Source: Ectobius pallidus
Lineage: Eukaryota; Arthropoda; Insecta; Blattodea; Ectobiidae
Assembly: GCA_964059195.1 (NCBI GenBank)
Contig: CAXKWD010000006.1
Coordinates: forward strand, 8,424,530-8,488,529
DNA: 64,000 nt
Direction: 5' to 3'
Made by a program: the position numbers and the translations under genes. Below, in pieces: positions 11,301-22,506 of this stretch (position 1 is its first letter; each line of letters opens with the position of its first letter). The notes under the pieces are model-generated. The model saw only the letters and a program-made list of their open reading frames with translations. It made no database searches and was not told the origin of the DNA.

Positions 11301-12133
11301 TTTGTAGCAGGGTCAAGTTTAGACGTGAGAAGATGAGTGAGCATGTAGTCCCATCTAAGGTTCTCTGGTGTGATAGATTCTATTGACCTAACCTGTCTGG
11401 TGAAGTGGTCAAGCAAGTCCATTAATTGACTGGGTGATTCCTTAGGGATCTTGCTATAGTCAATCAAAGATTGTAATAACTGTTGCAGTATAATTTTGTT
11501 GTTCTGAAACCTTTCATTTAGCAAGTTCCAGGCGGTTTCATAACCATTAGCAGTTAAGGGTAGTGTGTCAATAAGTTTATTGGCTGAGCCTTGCAATGCT
11601 ATTCTCAAATAGTGAAACTTTTGAACTGGATCAAGCGAATTGTTGCTGTGAACAAGCGAGATGAACAGTTCTCTAAATGGTAGCCAATCTGAATGCTTGC
11701 CATTGAAGTGTGGCAAATTTATCTTTGGTAGCTGAACTCTAGGAGTGCAGTTAGCTTGAGTGTTAGGTTGAGTTGTGTCTTGAGGCTGAACTTGTGGTAT
11801 GTTAGCCTGTGAGTATTGTATTTCATAGTCTCTAATTTTCTTACGAGCCATGCCTACAGTTGTGTAGTATGTTTCTTCGAAAGCTTGTCTTTCTCCTTCC
11901 CAATCCGGGTCTGTGTCACATGTTTCTATTTTGCCCTGTATTTCCTCAAAGTTCCTTAGTAGTGATTCATCCTGTGATAGTCTGTGTGTAGTTTCTTCAA
12001 TATTGTCTTGGTCAACTTGAACTGACAAAACATATTGGTAGAATCTAGTTAACTTTCCTTTGATGACTGCCCTCTTCTGCTTGTAGTTCTTAAGTCTGGA
12101 GGCATCTGTGGCAAGTTCTTGTGAGTCTGGCAT
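11301..12133 (-). pseudogene. BEL/Pao gag N-terminal part (copy B), frameshifted
   Basis: Same start as copy A (MPDSQ at 12133). It contains the N-terminal helical region and the DUF1759-type gag core. Compared with copy A the four bases TTTG are missing at about 11301-11304, in the stretch before the zinc knuckle, and the frame stops within a few codons (ORF end 11288). Confidence 0.9.
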
Positions 12134-12551
12134 TGTGAGGGGTGGTGTATGACAGTGTGTTATAAGGAAGGCTGTCACTTACCTGGTTATCCAGTAAGAC
12201 TGTTGTCCTTTGCACTGCTCTACCAGAATTCTTGCACCTTTTCTTATTACTAGGCCTGCTATGACTGCTCTCAGTGTATAATCCAGTCAACATGAGCTGA
12301 AAGTACAATAGAGTATTAGAATTGTACAAGTACAAGTTATGTTTTACAAACAATATACACTGTAGGTATGAGGAGTGGACAAAGTGATTATCCAAGGTGT
12401 GGATAGAATCCAGGTCCGGATGACCAAAAAATGTAGGTTTTTGGTCTGAGGAGTGGATGAAATGTATTTCCACGGCGAGGGTAGAATCCAGGCTCGTTGA
12501 GGACCAAAAAATGTAGGCTAGTGTGCCTAACAGAATTTTGCATTAGGATTT

Positions 12552-12562
12552 TCGGAGGACCA
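12552..12562 (-). promoter_or_regulatory. Primer binding site, BEL copy B
   Basis: Same TGGTCCTCCGA word one base inside the 5' LTR as in copy A. Confidence 0.6.
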
Positions 12563-12563
12563 C

Positions 12564-14186
12564 TGGATTATAATCCAGAAAATATATAAGTTTAGAAGTG
12601 CAAGGATATTGAAGGAAGCAGGAATAATGGGGAGAGAGAATAGTTACTTTATTCTTCTTCTCTTGAAGACTACTGCTTCTCCTTGTATTTGGTATAGACC
12701 AATATTGAATAGTGCTTGCTATTTTCACTAGGTATACTTCAGGAATGACTTAAGGTTTATTTGCTGTGAGAATACACCATGCTTTGTGATCTACAACAAT
12801 AATATAAGTTTTTTATTTCAATCTCAAAAATTACAAACTTCTGGAATAATTCAGTTGTATTGGCTCAAAATACTACTGCAGTATACTCTATCTGCAAGTA
12901 GGAAAAGAGAAGCTGCAATTGCTTGCCAAAACTTCTTAACTTTATAAAAGCTGAATTACTTTTGTAAAAAACACTAGTTAGCTAGACCAATCCTTGGTCT
13001 TTGAGTAATATTATAGTTTATTCAAACTACTACGGCAGCATATTTGGCTTGCACATAGAGGAAAAGAGGAGCTGCAAGGATGCCAAAACTCCCTACAATT
13101 ATATAAGCAGTATTTACTTTAGCTACATAAAGATGCTAAGCCTTACTTGGCTTTGTGTGTTAATACAATTTGCTTTATTTTACTTAACTTGTTTTGCGAC
13201 TACATCTGATGAGAATGTGACTGCATTTAGCCGGACTGTGGTTATGGGGTGTACAGTTATTGAAGCTGAAGTTCTATGGCTATGTAGATCATCCTGAACG
13301 GTGGCCAGTAGCGAGTCCTTCCATGGCTACAAGCTACGCTCCACAAAGTTCCAGGGCTGCTGCAATTCCAGTCTCCAAACTGGCTATGCGTTGAATATCT
13401 GTGTTGTTTCCATGCTGTAGTCTCGTAGGTGCTGTGGTGTAACTGTACTACTAATATGCAGACTTGTGGTCTGTTGCTAAATTGGGGCTGTGCCCTTACG
13501 AAGCGACGATCGGTGAGAGAGTGAATAAAGTCTAACGGCCAAAATGCGTTCACATAATCATCTTACAAAGAGTCAGGTTCTAGAATCTCATGGAAGGCTC
13601 TTCCAGAAGTTTCACGTAGCTTCCATCCAGAATAAAGGCAGAGTTAAAGATAATAACATGCTGTAATTATTCTGTAACATAAAAGATTGGTATGTGAGCA
13701 TTTGCATTATAATTGTAATGTATAATTACAGAGAAATTCAATAAATACAATGCGGTGAATAATCGATCTATTCAAAAGCTGCTTCTATAATCAATTGCAC
13801 TAATCGATATGACGCTTCTAAGTAAGCTAATGTATTCTGGCTGTAGCGCCAAGTAAAATGTCAAAGTGCTGTCACTCGACTTATCGATATCAGCTCGATG
13901 TCGGCAATGCAGCTTTCTGTTGCTAATTAACATTAATTATTTAATCTGATGATAATAGCTAATAGTAACAAGAATAAATATGTAAAACTATTCCTTAGTT
14001 TATCACAATACAGAGTATGATAGATTTTTTCTTTATCCAAATTTAAATAAATAGGTAGAAGCGTGCCAAGAATTCTGTCTGATGGTAACTGGCATCAGTG
14101 CCATCTAGCGATTTATATTAATACTTCGTAAACTAGTACTTGCTATAAAAATATAAAAAATGGGCTCTAAGCTCTACGAGCTTACA
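12564..14186 (-). repeat. BEL/Pao 5' LTR of copy B (1623 bp)
   Basis: Right-hand edge fixed by loss of similarity to 5212-6835 after GAGCTTACA. Ends are TG and CA in the sense direction. Nearly identical to the shared LTR. Confidence 0.9.
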
Positions 14187-14640
14187 CTGTGAAATGCCTG
14201 GATTCATACATATTTCAAACGTGAATATGGGATTTCAGCAAATTGAACTTCAGAAATAAGATGAAACGTGTCGTTTATAAGATGAAACATGTCATTTCCC
14301 TGGAATTAGTTTTGAAGAAAATGTTGTAATTAGTTTCATGAAATCACTTTAATGAAAGTAGAAAGTGTCATTGTGTAAACTAGCCTTTATACAAGGCCTT
14401 ATACGACGCTGGCAAGGATGTGACGGTTTTAGAAGAGAGACCACGTGTCTCCAAAATTAACCATCCTCCATCCTTCAAACAACAGCTCAATATTTTTGAT
14501 AAAGTCTTGTATGCAAACAATGATCGATTGTAGTGTGAACTTGGAGCAGGGTTTAAGCTAGAAAAAAAAAAAAAACCTTTAGCAAAAAAGCGAAAATGGA
14601 TAAGAAAGCTTTAGCAAAATGTTAAAATACAAATTTATTG
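14187..14640. other. No gene seen; AT-rich flank of BEL insertion
   Basis: Unique AT-rich sequence without a coding frame or recognised repeat. It holds an A12-type run near 14563. Confidence 0.5.
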
Positions 14641-14792
14641 CTAAAAGTTAATTTTAACTGCATTTTTTTATGTAGCTTCAAAATAATAAGAATAAAATGG
14701 TACAAATAACAAACCGAACTATAAAGCAAATTATTAATTTTTTTTTTTTTTTCCAAAACACTTTGGTTTGGAATTTAACACTTTTCTCTGTT

Positions 14793-15074
14793 TCATTTTT
14801 CAATAGCCTTGCTAAAATTATAGCTTTTTCTTTCGGGGCCTTCAATTTTCACCATTAAGATGTTATTAACATTACACAAATTAATTTTATTGCGAATGTC
14901 AGTTTTAATAAAGTTCAGTGCACTGGAACCTCTCTCACAGTCTACAGTGTGTAGTGGAATTGTTATAGGATACTCTACAGTGGAGCACATCAAAGGAAAT
15001 TCAACAGAAATATCATTTACATGGATGAAATCCAGCAGTTCTTTTAAGTTCATTCCTTTGAACCTTTTCCACAT
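14793..15074 (-). pseudogene. hAT transposase dimerisation-region fragment
   Basis: A 93-codon fragment includes TVDCERGSSALNFIKTD followed by NNILMVKIEGP. This is the C-terminal dimerisation signature of hAT transposases and their ZMYM/ZNF862-like relatives (known family pattern CERGFSALNRIKTDLRN). No DDE part or terminal repeat was found, so it is a relic. Confidence 0.7.
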
Positions 15075-15075
15075 G

Positions 15076-15451
15076 ATGTGCTTAAATAAGGCCCACTCAG
15101 ATGTAAGAATTTCCTTTTGCTTTTTTGCAAAAGTGGCTACAATTTCTTTCGCATTCTAAAGTTTTCTTTCGCATTTCGCGAAAAATGCGATTGTAGCTTT
15201 AACCCTGACTTGGAGGTATCGAATGAAGTAATGATTATTGTGAGATCACATAACCTACATAATACGTCTTTTAGGTCTGCTGAAAAGTTGCCATTTTGGA
15301 GATACGAGGTGTCTCATCTTAAGCGACAAGGTACTGTGTCGCTAATGAGCCATAGCGAGGGGCACTAGAGAGAGCTATGCATTCTGTCCAAGAACAGCCC
15401 AGAAGATGCTTGACAATTTCTTTTCCTTTAAGACAATTTCTACTTTTGCTG
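15076..15451. other. Between transposon relics, nothing recognised
   Basis: Short frames only, no family signature. Confidence 0.4.
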
Positions 15452-16363
15452 TAATAAAGGGTGTGGCAGAGGAAATGGACGTTTTTCAAATAACCATAAC
15501 TCAGAAGATTTTCAAGTTAAACAAAATTTAATTGCACAGAAATGTAGCTTGTATAATGCAGTTTCTGTTGACTATTTCAGAATTACCTCCGAAAAATAAC
15601 ATCCGTCAGGTGACGACCTTCTTTCTGTATACACTCTTGTAACCTTACTTCGAAATTCTGCATTGCTCTTTCCAACATTTCTTCCTCCACATTAGTGATT
15701 TCTACACGAATGAACTCTTTTAATTCTTGGATGTTGCGGGGTTTGTTTAAGTAAACGTTTGATTTGAGGTAACCCCACAAATAATAGTCACATATGGACA
15801 AGTCAATGTCGCCAAAACGGGAGATCACATGTTGAGGAAACATGTCGCGAACCACTTGCATTGATGCTCTCGCAGTATGCGCTGTGGCACCATCTTATTG
15901 GAACCAAATTTGCTGCATGTTTACTCTTCGTCTGCGTAGTTCCGGAAGCAGGAACCTGTTGAGTATTTCAATGTAGCGTGCTGAAGTCACTGTCACTGTG
16001 GTATTGTCCTCTTCAAAAAATAAGGACCGATGATTCCAAATTTAGCAACACCACACCACACCACACTGTTACTGGGTATACCCAGAAGAAGGCCACAACA
16101 TGAGGGCCGAAGCGTCGGTTTTAGATATGATGACACGGCGCCACCCGGACAGTCAGGGTTGTTATTAATGAGATTGCATGTTAGAAAATTCCATTGTTGC
16201 GTCACTTGACGGCATTTATTTTTCGGAGGTAAATCTGAAATAGTCAACAGAAACTGCATTATACAAGCTTCATTTCTGTGTAATTAAATTTTGTTTAACT
16301 TGAAAATCGTCTGAGTTTTAGTTATTTGAAAAACGTCCGTTTCCTCTGCCGCACCTTGTATTA
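15452..16363 (-). mobile_element. Foldback mariner-like element, about 912 bp
   Basis: The ends are long inverted repeats of about 140 bases (15452-15590 and 16212-16363, sharing GGCAGAGGAAA, ACGTTTTTCAAATAAC and CAGTTTCTGTTGACTATTTC). TA at both edges suits a Tc1/mariner insertion. Between the arms is the last part of a transposase on the minus strand. Both arms look like the same 3' terminal region in opposite orientation, so this is an internally deleted inverted derivative. Confidence 0.8.
15583..16072 (-). pseudogene. Mariner/IS630-like transposase C-terminal part
   Basis: Readable pieces in order: VVWCGVAKFGIIGPYFF, then IWFQ followed by a TAA stop and DGATAHTARAS (catalytic-Asp region), then VISRFGDIDLS, DYYLWGYLKS and the C-terminal tail HLTDVIF. 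This is the mariner-like family in which FQQDGATAHTAR is typical. One frameshift near 15995 and the stop at about 15900 make it inactive. Confidence 0.75.
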
Positions 16364-16629
16364 ACATTAGTAATTTTTTTCGTTTACACAGGTTTTTTCT
16401 TTTAATTTCGTAAGTCAGAGTTTTCTTATAGTTTGAGGTAGTTGAATTACTAAACACGAAACTCACTACATACTATATGGGCGATTTGAGCAGATTATAT
16501 GGGCATTCCAGAACAATAGAAACCTACAATGGCCCTGGCAGATGACCTGGAAACAACCCTGCAGATTTTCCTTACGAATATTTTCAGAAACATATTATTT
16601 ATCAGACCTAAAGAAGTGTGAAAGTACAG

Positions 16630-17215
16630 AGTGATCCATTTGGGTAAAACATTGTAAAACATTTACTATTGGACTTTATTTGATGAAATTTTGTGTATAC
16701 AACACTGAAAGATGGGAGATTCCTCAGTGTTCAACTTGACCCCCATAGCGCACTCTGCATAACTCATAACGGTGATGCAATTCAGCCCATGTCCATTGTA
16801 ACAAAAGAGGAGTGATTTGTTGAAATCTTGAGTAATTTCTACTCTCAGATCATCAATGTTCCTGGGTTTCTTTGCTTAGACAGTGCCTTTAACAAAACCC
16901 CAAACAAGAAGTCAGGACGGGTTAGATCTCAGGAGTTTAGGGACCAAGCAATGGGTCCACTACGACCACATCACATACCGTTGGAAATGGCATTTAGAAA
17001 ATTATGAAAATGTCCAATCTTGCTGGAATACGCACACCATACCCACGTTGAATTTCCATTTCAACTCTTTTCACACTCTTAAATTTTGCATACCAAAGAA
17101 CACATCGTGCTCGCTGTTGAGTTGTAATATCCATTTTAATCGTCTATGATTTTTATTCGTCCTTTCAAGTTAAAAATTGTTGATTGTCATACATGGAAAC
17201 TCCCATCTTTTAAGT
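16630..17215 (-). mobile_element. Degenerate mariner/IS630-like transposon fragment
   Basis: On the minus strand the decayed translation shows VWGFVKGTV, KKPRNIDDLRVEI and a tail WTWAELHHRYELCRV ending GGQVEH. The family pattern is WGFVKDKVY ... LRERI ... WQELDYRLDVCRVTNGAHIEHL. Several stops are present and the ends were not resolved. Confidence 0.6.
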
Positions 17216-17374
17216 ATAATGTAACCAGCAAGAAATTTGTCCTACAATCTTATTGGTTTTTATAATAACATTTTATTTTATCCATACCCGGTATTTACTG
17301 GGACATCACAACTGTAGTTGATGGTTGGATACTGTTGTTGCTTGGGGTTAACACATGATATCTGTATGTTACAG

Positions 17375-17605
17375 CGCATTGTTGAGAAAGTAGTGCAAGC
17401 ACCCATGCTGCACGCATTCTTTGGTGCCATCCCTCCTGAAGAAGTTGCGAAGAACAGAATGTATTACTACATCCTTCGAACCTGCACACAAGGAATACCA
17501 CTTATGGAGTTCAAAGAAGATGCTGTAGCTGAAATGCCTCGATTGGTTCTCACCGGTTCTTTCAGTGGCAACTTCCTTCATTCCTTTATGAGACTTCTGA
17601 AAGAA
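17375..17605 (+). CDS. Axonemal dynein heavy chain, exon 1 seen (tail)
   Basis: Exon of 77 codons between acceptor TGTTACAG and donor GTGAGT, phase 0 at both ends. The protein runs RIVEKVVQ to LLKE and contains HAFFGAIPPEEV and YYILRTC. It belongs to the N-terminal tail of a dynein heavy chain, the part that binds intermediate and light chains and the other heavy chain of the axonemal arm. Together with seven downstream exons it gives 577 codons of tail. The presence of a DHC_N1 tail excludes the short-tailed DNAH1/3/6/7/12 group. The wording of later exons points to the DNAH10 (I1/f beta) class, which I cannot confirm without alignment. The true start is upstream. Confidence 0.85.
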
Positions 17606-17739
17606 GTGAGTTTTAACGACTAAGGCTATTTTTAAAACGTCTTATTATTGTGAGGGTTGTAACTCACCTACTATTAGCTCACATCAAAATTTAAAAAAAG
17701 CGTGCGTGGAACGCCATGCGACAGAAGTGAAACTTGTTT

Positions 17740-18190
17740 TCATTTTTGGATTTTTTCAATTTTGAACTATTGAATTTTTTCAATTTTGGATTGTTGGACT
17801 TTTTTTACTTTTGGATTTTGGATTTTTTAATTTTGGAATTTTGGATTTTTTAATTTCGGATTTTTTTAATTTTAGATCTTTGAATTCTTTATTTTTTGGA
17901 TTTTTTAATTTCCGATTTTCAGTTTTTAAATTTTGTATCTTTTTATTTTTAAATTTAGATTTTTTAAATTTTAGACTTTTTAATTTTTTGATTTTTTAAA
18001 TTTTGGATATGTGGATTTTTTATGTTTTAATTTTTTTATTTTGAAATTTTGAATTTGTCTTTTTTTAATAATGGATTTTTAAGTTTTGGATCTTTGAATT
18101 TTTTTATTTTTTGGATTTTTAGATTTTTAAAATTTTGGATTTCGGATTTTTTAATTTTTAATTTTTGGATTTTTAAAATTCTGGATAAGC
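17740..18190 (+). repeat. T-rich degenerate tandem tract in intron
   Basis: About 450 bases of imperfect GGATTTTTTAATTTT-like units, very T-rich on the + strand. It lies 135 bases downstream of exon 1. Low-complexity sequence; frames in it are not genes. Confidence 0.8.
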
Positions 18191-18949
18191 CTAATCATTG
18201 AGTTGATTGTTTTCTGTGCAGTCTGTTCTGTCACACCTCACTGTCACACCTCACACCTCACTATTAGAAACAATCTGCTCTTCAGTGCAGTTTTTTGAAG
18301 TCTTAGCCAATGTTGTCATTCATTGTGAAGGTGACATTGCTTCCAGGGGAAGCATTTGGGTAGAATCATTAAAAGCGATTGAAACACAGCCTTTAAGATA
18401 GCCACCATCTTGAAACGGAATAAATAATAAATATCCTTTTAGGTGATATCTCTCTATGGTCCCAGCAAATTTCCCATCTTAATAGCGTTACTTGTCCCTC
18501 ATTATAACAAGTAAGATATTTGTGAACTCCCTTTTATAACGATACATATTTTGAAGTGAAATTGCCATTCTAGAGCAGCAACTTAGCCCTGCGGGTGGTA
18601 ACAGGTATCAGATTAGTGTCCTTTAAGCCATCTTTAAAAATTTTGGAAGAAAAATTTTATTCTCAGTAGAGGATGGAGTGTAAGGTCACTGACCAATGTG
18701 AGTGTTCCATCTCTTTTTTCGTCTCTCTCTTTTTGCTCTCTTTCTTCCCTTTTCCGACCCCCCACATGACTGAAATTTCTGCGACGTAATGTAGGCAATG
18801 TTAAACAACCAATCAGTTTTCAAGTTATTTTTCAGAATCCGTTCTGTTCTAAATCAGCAAAATAAATAGAGTCCAGAAACGTGATTACTGATTATAATAT
18901 GCAGGGATAAATCTGATACTCTTATGATCAAATGCTTGCTATTCAACAG
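18191..18949 (+). other. Intron sequence, nothing recognised
   Basis: Contains a short tandem CACCTCAC-type repeat near 18230-18262 and a pyrimidine-rich stretch at 18712-18755. No coding signature. Confidence 0.5.
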
Positions 18950-19420
18950 ATTCCATATTTTATGGAATTGGAGTGGAGTAGTCACCCATAACAGTTCTTG
19001 GATTTGCTGATAATACTGTTACTGTCGTTACTGAATTAACAAAGGTGGTGGTTGATATTGTCTTTAAGTTCTTCTATTGTATGGGGAATTGACCTATACA
19101 CTTTATTTTTCCAGTTTTTCCGTAAATAATAGTCGCATACTGTTAGTTAACTCTATCTCGGAAGCTAAACTTACGTGCGTAAAAGAAAATTTCCTAAAAA
19201 GATACCAGTGTTGTGTGGATGCAAGAGGAGGACATTTCCAACATCTCTTGTGATGAGGTACATGGTTAATTTCATTGTAATTTTAACTGTAATTATGAGA
19301 ACCTGAACCATTACACCGATATTTCACCCGATCGCTTGGGAGTTAATGTGGCTGCCGCAATGCAGAAACCCACACGATTGGCCAACTCTTGCGTGAAACA
19401 CACTGTACATTAATGCATTA
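18950..19420 (-). mobile_element. Degenerate mariner-like transposase fragment
   Basis: Minus-strand reading shows VCDYYL, WKNKVYRS and HTIEELKDNI, matching the CDYYLWGxLKNKVY ... HTIEELKDNIR pattern of mariner/IS630-like transposases. A related copy in the opposite orientation flanks the LOA-like element (39310-39567 and 44146-44255). No intact ends. Confidence 0.6.
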
Positions 19421-19603
19421 ATCTAAATAAAGAAGTCAAATCTAGTATAACATAACTTATTTCACAAAATATTCTCCAAAATTGAAGGACGTTAATACGA
19501 AAAACAGTCTTTTTTCCACCTAAATATCAGCTTCTACTCATTGGCGTAGATTGTTTTCAAAATTGATGCAGATCAGACTTTAAAAAACTTATTTTTTTTG
19601 CAG

Positions 19604-19899
19604 GCATATGAACCATTAGTGGAGAAGCAGTTCTCTGAACCAATGGCTTGCACAGATATTGAAGAACAATCACTATCACAAGCCAGTGGCATTAACATAA
19701 CAATTCATTCAAACTTATCACTGAAACGCCCCTCGGATTTTCGACGTCTGTCAGTTGTCCTTAAAAGAGATACCAGCAGGCAGTCTGAAGTGCAGTTGTT
19801 GAAAAAACATGAACAACATATGAAGAAAGATACAGGTCAGACTCCAACAAAGCAGATCATACAAGAAGAATTACATCGCCTTATGAATGTTGTGGACTG
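19604..19899 (+). CDS. Dynein heavy chain, exon 2 (tail)
   Basis: Exon of 296 bases between acceptor TTTTTTTTGCAG and donor GTAAGA. It enters in phase 0 and leaves with two bases of a Trp codon that exon 3 completes. The protein starts AYEPLVEKQF and ends ELHRLMNVVDW. It includes a Ser/Lys-rich stretch (SLKRPSDFRRLSVVLKR), probably a variable linker of the tail. Phase agreement with both neighbours supports the splice sites. Confidence 0.85.
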
Positions 19900-20583
19900 G
19901 TAAGAATAAAATAATAGAAATAGAGAAAAGTATTTAGGTCTGAAAGTTGGATTCGCATATGTGAGTGAGTTTGTAGCACAGGAATGTGTCCCGGCTGCGA
20001 TTCTGTTTACTTCTAGACTAATACATAATAATTATGAAGAGTTGGAAAATCTCGATTGATGGGGAAAATGGGACCAATGAGGTAGAAATGGGAGAGGTTT
20101 GTTGAAAAATGAAGTCAGTGCTTTTTTTTTCACGGTATGCAACGGTACACAGTACCAGCACCTTTTTTCCCAAAAAATAAAATTTGGATATTACTCAGAA
20201 TATTCCTATCACATTTATTATTAGGTCTTAGTTAGGTTTGTTGGGTCATATTTGCAATCATATTTTCCACTTCTTTAGGTCATAAACATCCAAACCCTAC
20301 TTGTAAGTATAAGATCCCTTTATGTCCTAAATAAATTACTTTTTTTATAATAATACTTCCTACTGGTTGTACTAACAGGATTTCTGTTGTTGTTCATATT
20401 CAGCACTTTTTTGTGATGGTATGCAATGGTACACAGTGGTATTCTAACCTAATTCAAATTTGTTTTGACATACAATCTAATACTGTATATCACATTTTAA
20501 GTTGAATTTTATCACACTAGTTGAATATCTTTCGTTACAATAAGATTGGTATCATATTATCGAGATATTCCACACATAAGTTA
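19900..20583 (+). other. Intron with a short hAT-type end fragment
   Basis: At 20215-20305 the sequence GGTCATATTTGC ... GGTCATAAACATCC ... AACCCTA repeats the right end of the hAT element at 35012-36275. The rest shows nothing recognisable. Confidence 0.6.
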
Positions 20584-20690
20584 TTTCTCACTTCATATAA
20601 ACTTAGATAATAAGAAACTTGGCTTACAGTGGATAAAATTAATCCTCTAAAACAATGTTTCAACCACTCTGTCTGGCCTTCCTCAGGTTA

Positions 20691-21617
20691 CTACCTCAGC
20701 ATGAACTGCCAAGGGGTGGACGAGGTTGTAGAAAACCCATGCTGCCCTCTGACTGTGTCATCACAAAACACGGTATTCCTACCATGTTCCCGAATCCATT
20801 CCACAGGAATATTGTAATCGACCTCTTCTTTGTCACCTGTCGGTGGCGCGGGAAATTTTAACTCAAAATTTTTATTTCTCCTTTTCTTTAGCCTTCTTAA
20901 TAAATCCATTTACTCATCACCCAGGTCTCCTCCATATCTATTCAAACTAGGCCCTTGATTATTGATAATATTCCAAGCCTCACATATTTTTCTCTTCTCC
21001 AAATCGTATTCTACCCTCACAATCTCCATATCACCAATACCATGCTTTTCATCGGCCATGTGTTGACTAAGTCCCGTATTTGTCCTCCCGTAACTAACAT
21101 CTCTTTTATGCTCCTTAAGTCTTGTATGAAATGTCCTTCCTGTCTCTCCGATGTATACCCCTTCACAATCCTTACAAGAGATTGAGTACACCCCCGCACA
21201 CTCCATTTTATCTTTCTTTTCCTTCCCAATTCTTTTATAATCTGAAAAGATCCTTTCAATAGTTCTATCTACACTGTACGCAGGTACAAGGTCATACTTT
21301 CGAAAAACTTTACCAAGACGCTCCCCCACGGTTGGGTTGTAAACCATCCCTACATATTTAGTGTCATTGTTCCTACTCTTATTCTTCTTTTGCCTCTTTC
21401 GACTTGCCACCTCGTTCCATATATTCTCAATCTTTCTTTCACAATAACCATTCCTTTTAGCCAGTCTGAAAATTTCCTCTTTCTCACTACTCAAATCTTC
21501 TAAATTGTTACACAAAGCAAGGGCTCTGCCCACAAAGTTACGCCACACGTTGTCTTTAACCCTTTGGTGATGCGATGAACTGTTATGTATATATAAATCT
21601 CCCTTTCCCGGTTTTCT
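20691..21617 (-). pseudogene. Penelope-like GIY-YIG endonuclease domain, truncated
   Basis: Minus-strand frame starting inside the element: GKGDLYIHNSSSHHQR (linker after reverse transcriptase), a helical Lys-rich region, then the GIY-YIG nuclease with GVYSISC, GVYIGETGRTFHTRLKEHKR and SQHMADEKH, ending CEAWNIINNQGPSLNR. A TAA at 20910-20912 interrupts the tail, which continues in frame to 20691 (VEWIREHGRNTVF). The right arm keeps Trp at the position of this stop. The reverse transcriptase is missing. GIY-YIG nucleases nick DNA, and in Penelope-like elements they start target-primed insertion. Confidence 0.85.
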
Positions 21618-21951
21618 ATTGTGAGGGCAGAATACGATTTGGAGAAGAGAAAAATATGTGAGGCTTGGAATATTATCAATAATCAAGGGCCTAGTTTGAA
21701 TAGATATGGAGGAGACCTGGGTGATGAGTGGATGGATTTATTAAGAAGGCTAAAGAAAAGGAGAAATAAAAATTTTGAGTTAAAATTTCCCGCGCCACCG
21801 ACAGGTGACAAAGAAGAGGTCGATTACAATATTCCTGTGGAATGGATTCGGGAACATGGTAGGAATACCGTGTTTTGTGATGATGCAGTCAGAGGGCAGC
21901 ATGGGTTTTCTACAACCTCGTCCACCCCTTGGCAATTCATGCTGAGGTAGT

Positions 21952-21990
21952 AACCTGAGGAAGGCCAGACGGAGTGGTTGAAACGTTGTT
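21952..21990 (+). ncRNA. Hammerhead-ribozyme-like core, PLE A
   Basis: CUGAGGA at 21955-21961, helix II GGCC (21963-21966) with GGUU (21976-21979), GAA at 21980-21982, a self-complementary ACGU stem III (21983-21986), and H17 = U at 21987. Short stem I AAC/GUU flanks it. The left arm copy on the minus strand has ACAU instead of ACGU and is probably broken. Confidence 0.65.
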
Positions 21991-22325
21991 TTAGAGGATT
22001 AATTTTATCCACTGTAAGCAAAGTTTTTTATTATCTAAGTTTATATTATAGTGTCAATCAGTGGAAACAGGACTCAATGAACTTATTTTCTCACTTCGTT
22101 GTGTTGCTTTATTAATGAGGGCATAAGACTAATTTTAATACTTCTATTTATGCTTTTTTATTTTTATTGCCTGGACATCTCATAGACATGCTTTCTAATA
22201 CATATAGTAATTGGGTCGAGGCAACACTGGTTTTGTACTAAAGTAACAGTACTACTTGATTTATGTTCCACATCACTGCTTCTTGTGTAGCGCGTTTACA
22301 TAACGCATTCCATTCTTGGTTGCAG

Positions 22326-22506
22326 GACAATTCACCATGTGAAGGGAGATATAATGCTACCCATTCCACACATTGCAGCTCTCCACCAGGAAGATACCAG
22401 CATTCAAACATTAGCAAGAGATAAACGTCTTATAGATCAACTAGAAGAGGTTGTCATGTCCTGGGAAAGACATATCACAAAAATTATTGACAGTTACATT
22501 TCTAAG
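22326..22506 (+). CDS. Dynein heavy chain, exon 3 (tail)
   Basis: Exon of 181 bases after acceptor TTGGTTGCAG and before donor GTATGC. Its first base completes the Trp codon of exon 2; it ends in phase 0. The protein TIHHVKGDIMLPIP ... LIDQLEEVVMSWERHI is the start of the DHC_N1 domain: short beta segment, then a helix ending in a conserved Trp before the I..I pattern, as in DNAH2 and related tails. Confidence 0.9.

Larger units (their letters stand above)
5212..14186 (-). mobile_element. BEL/Pao LTR retrotransposon, copy B (complete, LTR to LTR)
   Basis: Full arrangement on the minus strand: 5' LTR 12564-14186, primer site, leader, gag-pol 12133-6875, 3' LTR 5212-6835. The coding region is broken by a 4-bp deletion in gag and a frameshift before RNase H. 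The right flank (CTGTGAAATG) is unique sequence. The left target duplication would lie outside the window because the left LTR continues into copy A. Confidence 0.9.
20595..22086 (-). mobile_element. Penelope-like element A with inverted 3' arms
   Basis: Two arms of about 428 bases (20596-21023 and 21618-22045) are near-perfect inverted copies around a spacer coding for the GIY-YIG region. The 11-base word TTTCTCACTTC occurs at 20584-20594 and 22087-22097, a likely target duplication. Penelope-like elements often insert as 5'-truncated, partly inverted copies with repeated ends, which fits. The right arm carries a hammerhead-like core (see 21952-21990). Confidence 0.85.

Noticed and set aside
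16073..16160. Hammerhead-like stretch inside the mariner at 15452 (CAGAAGA, GGCC ... GGGCC, GAAGCG)
   Set aside because: U4 and the A after GAA are both wrong and no stem I was found; the resemblance is not enough to call it.
17811..17999. 62-codon Phe/Leu-rich frame
   Set aside because: Product of the T-rich low-complexity tract.
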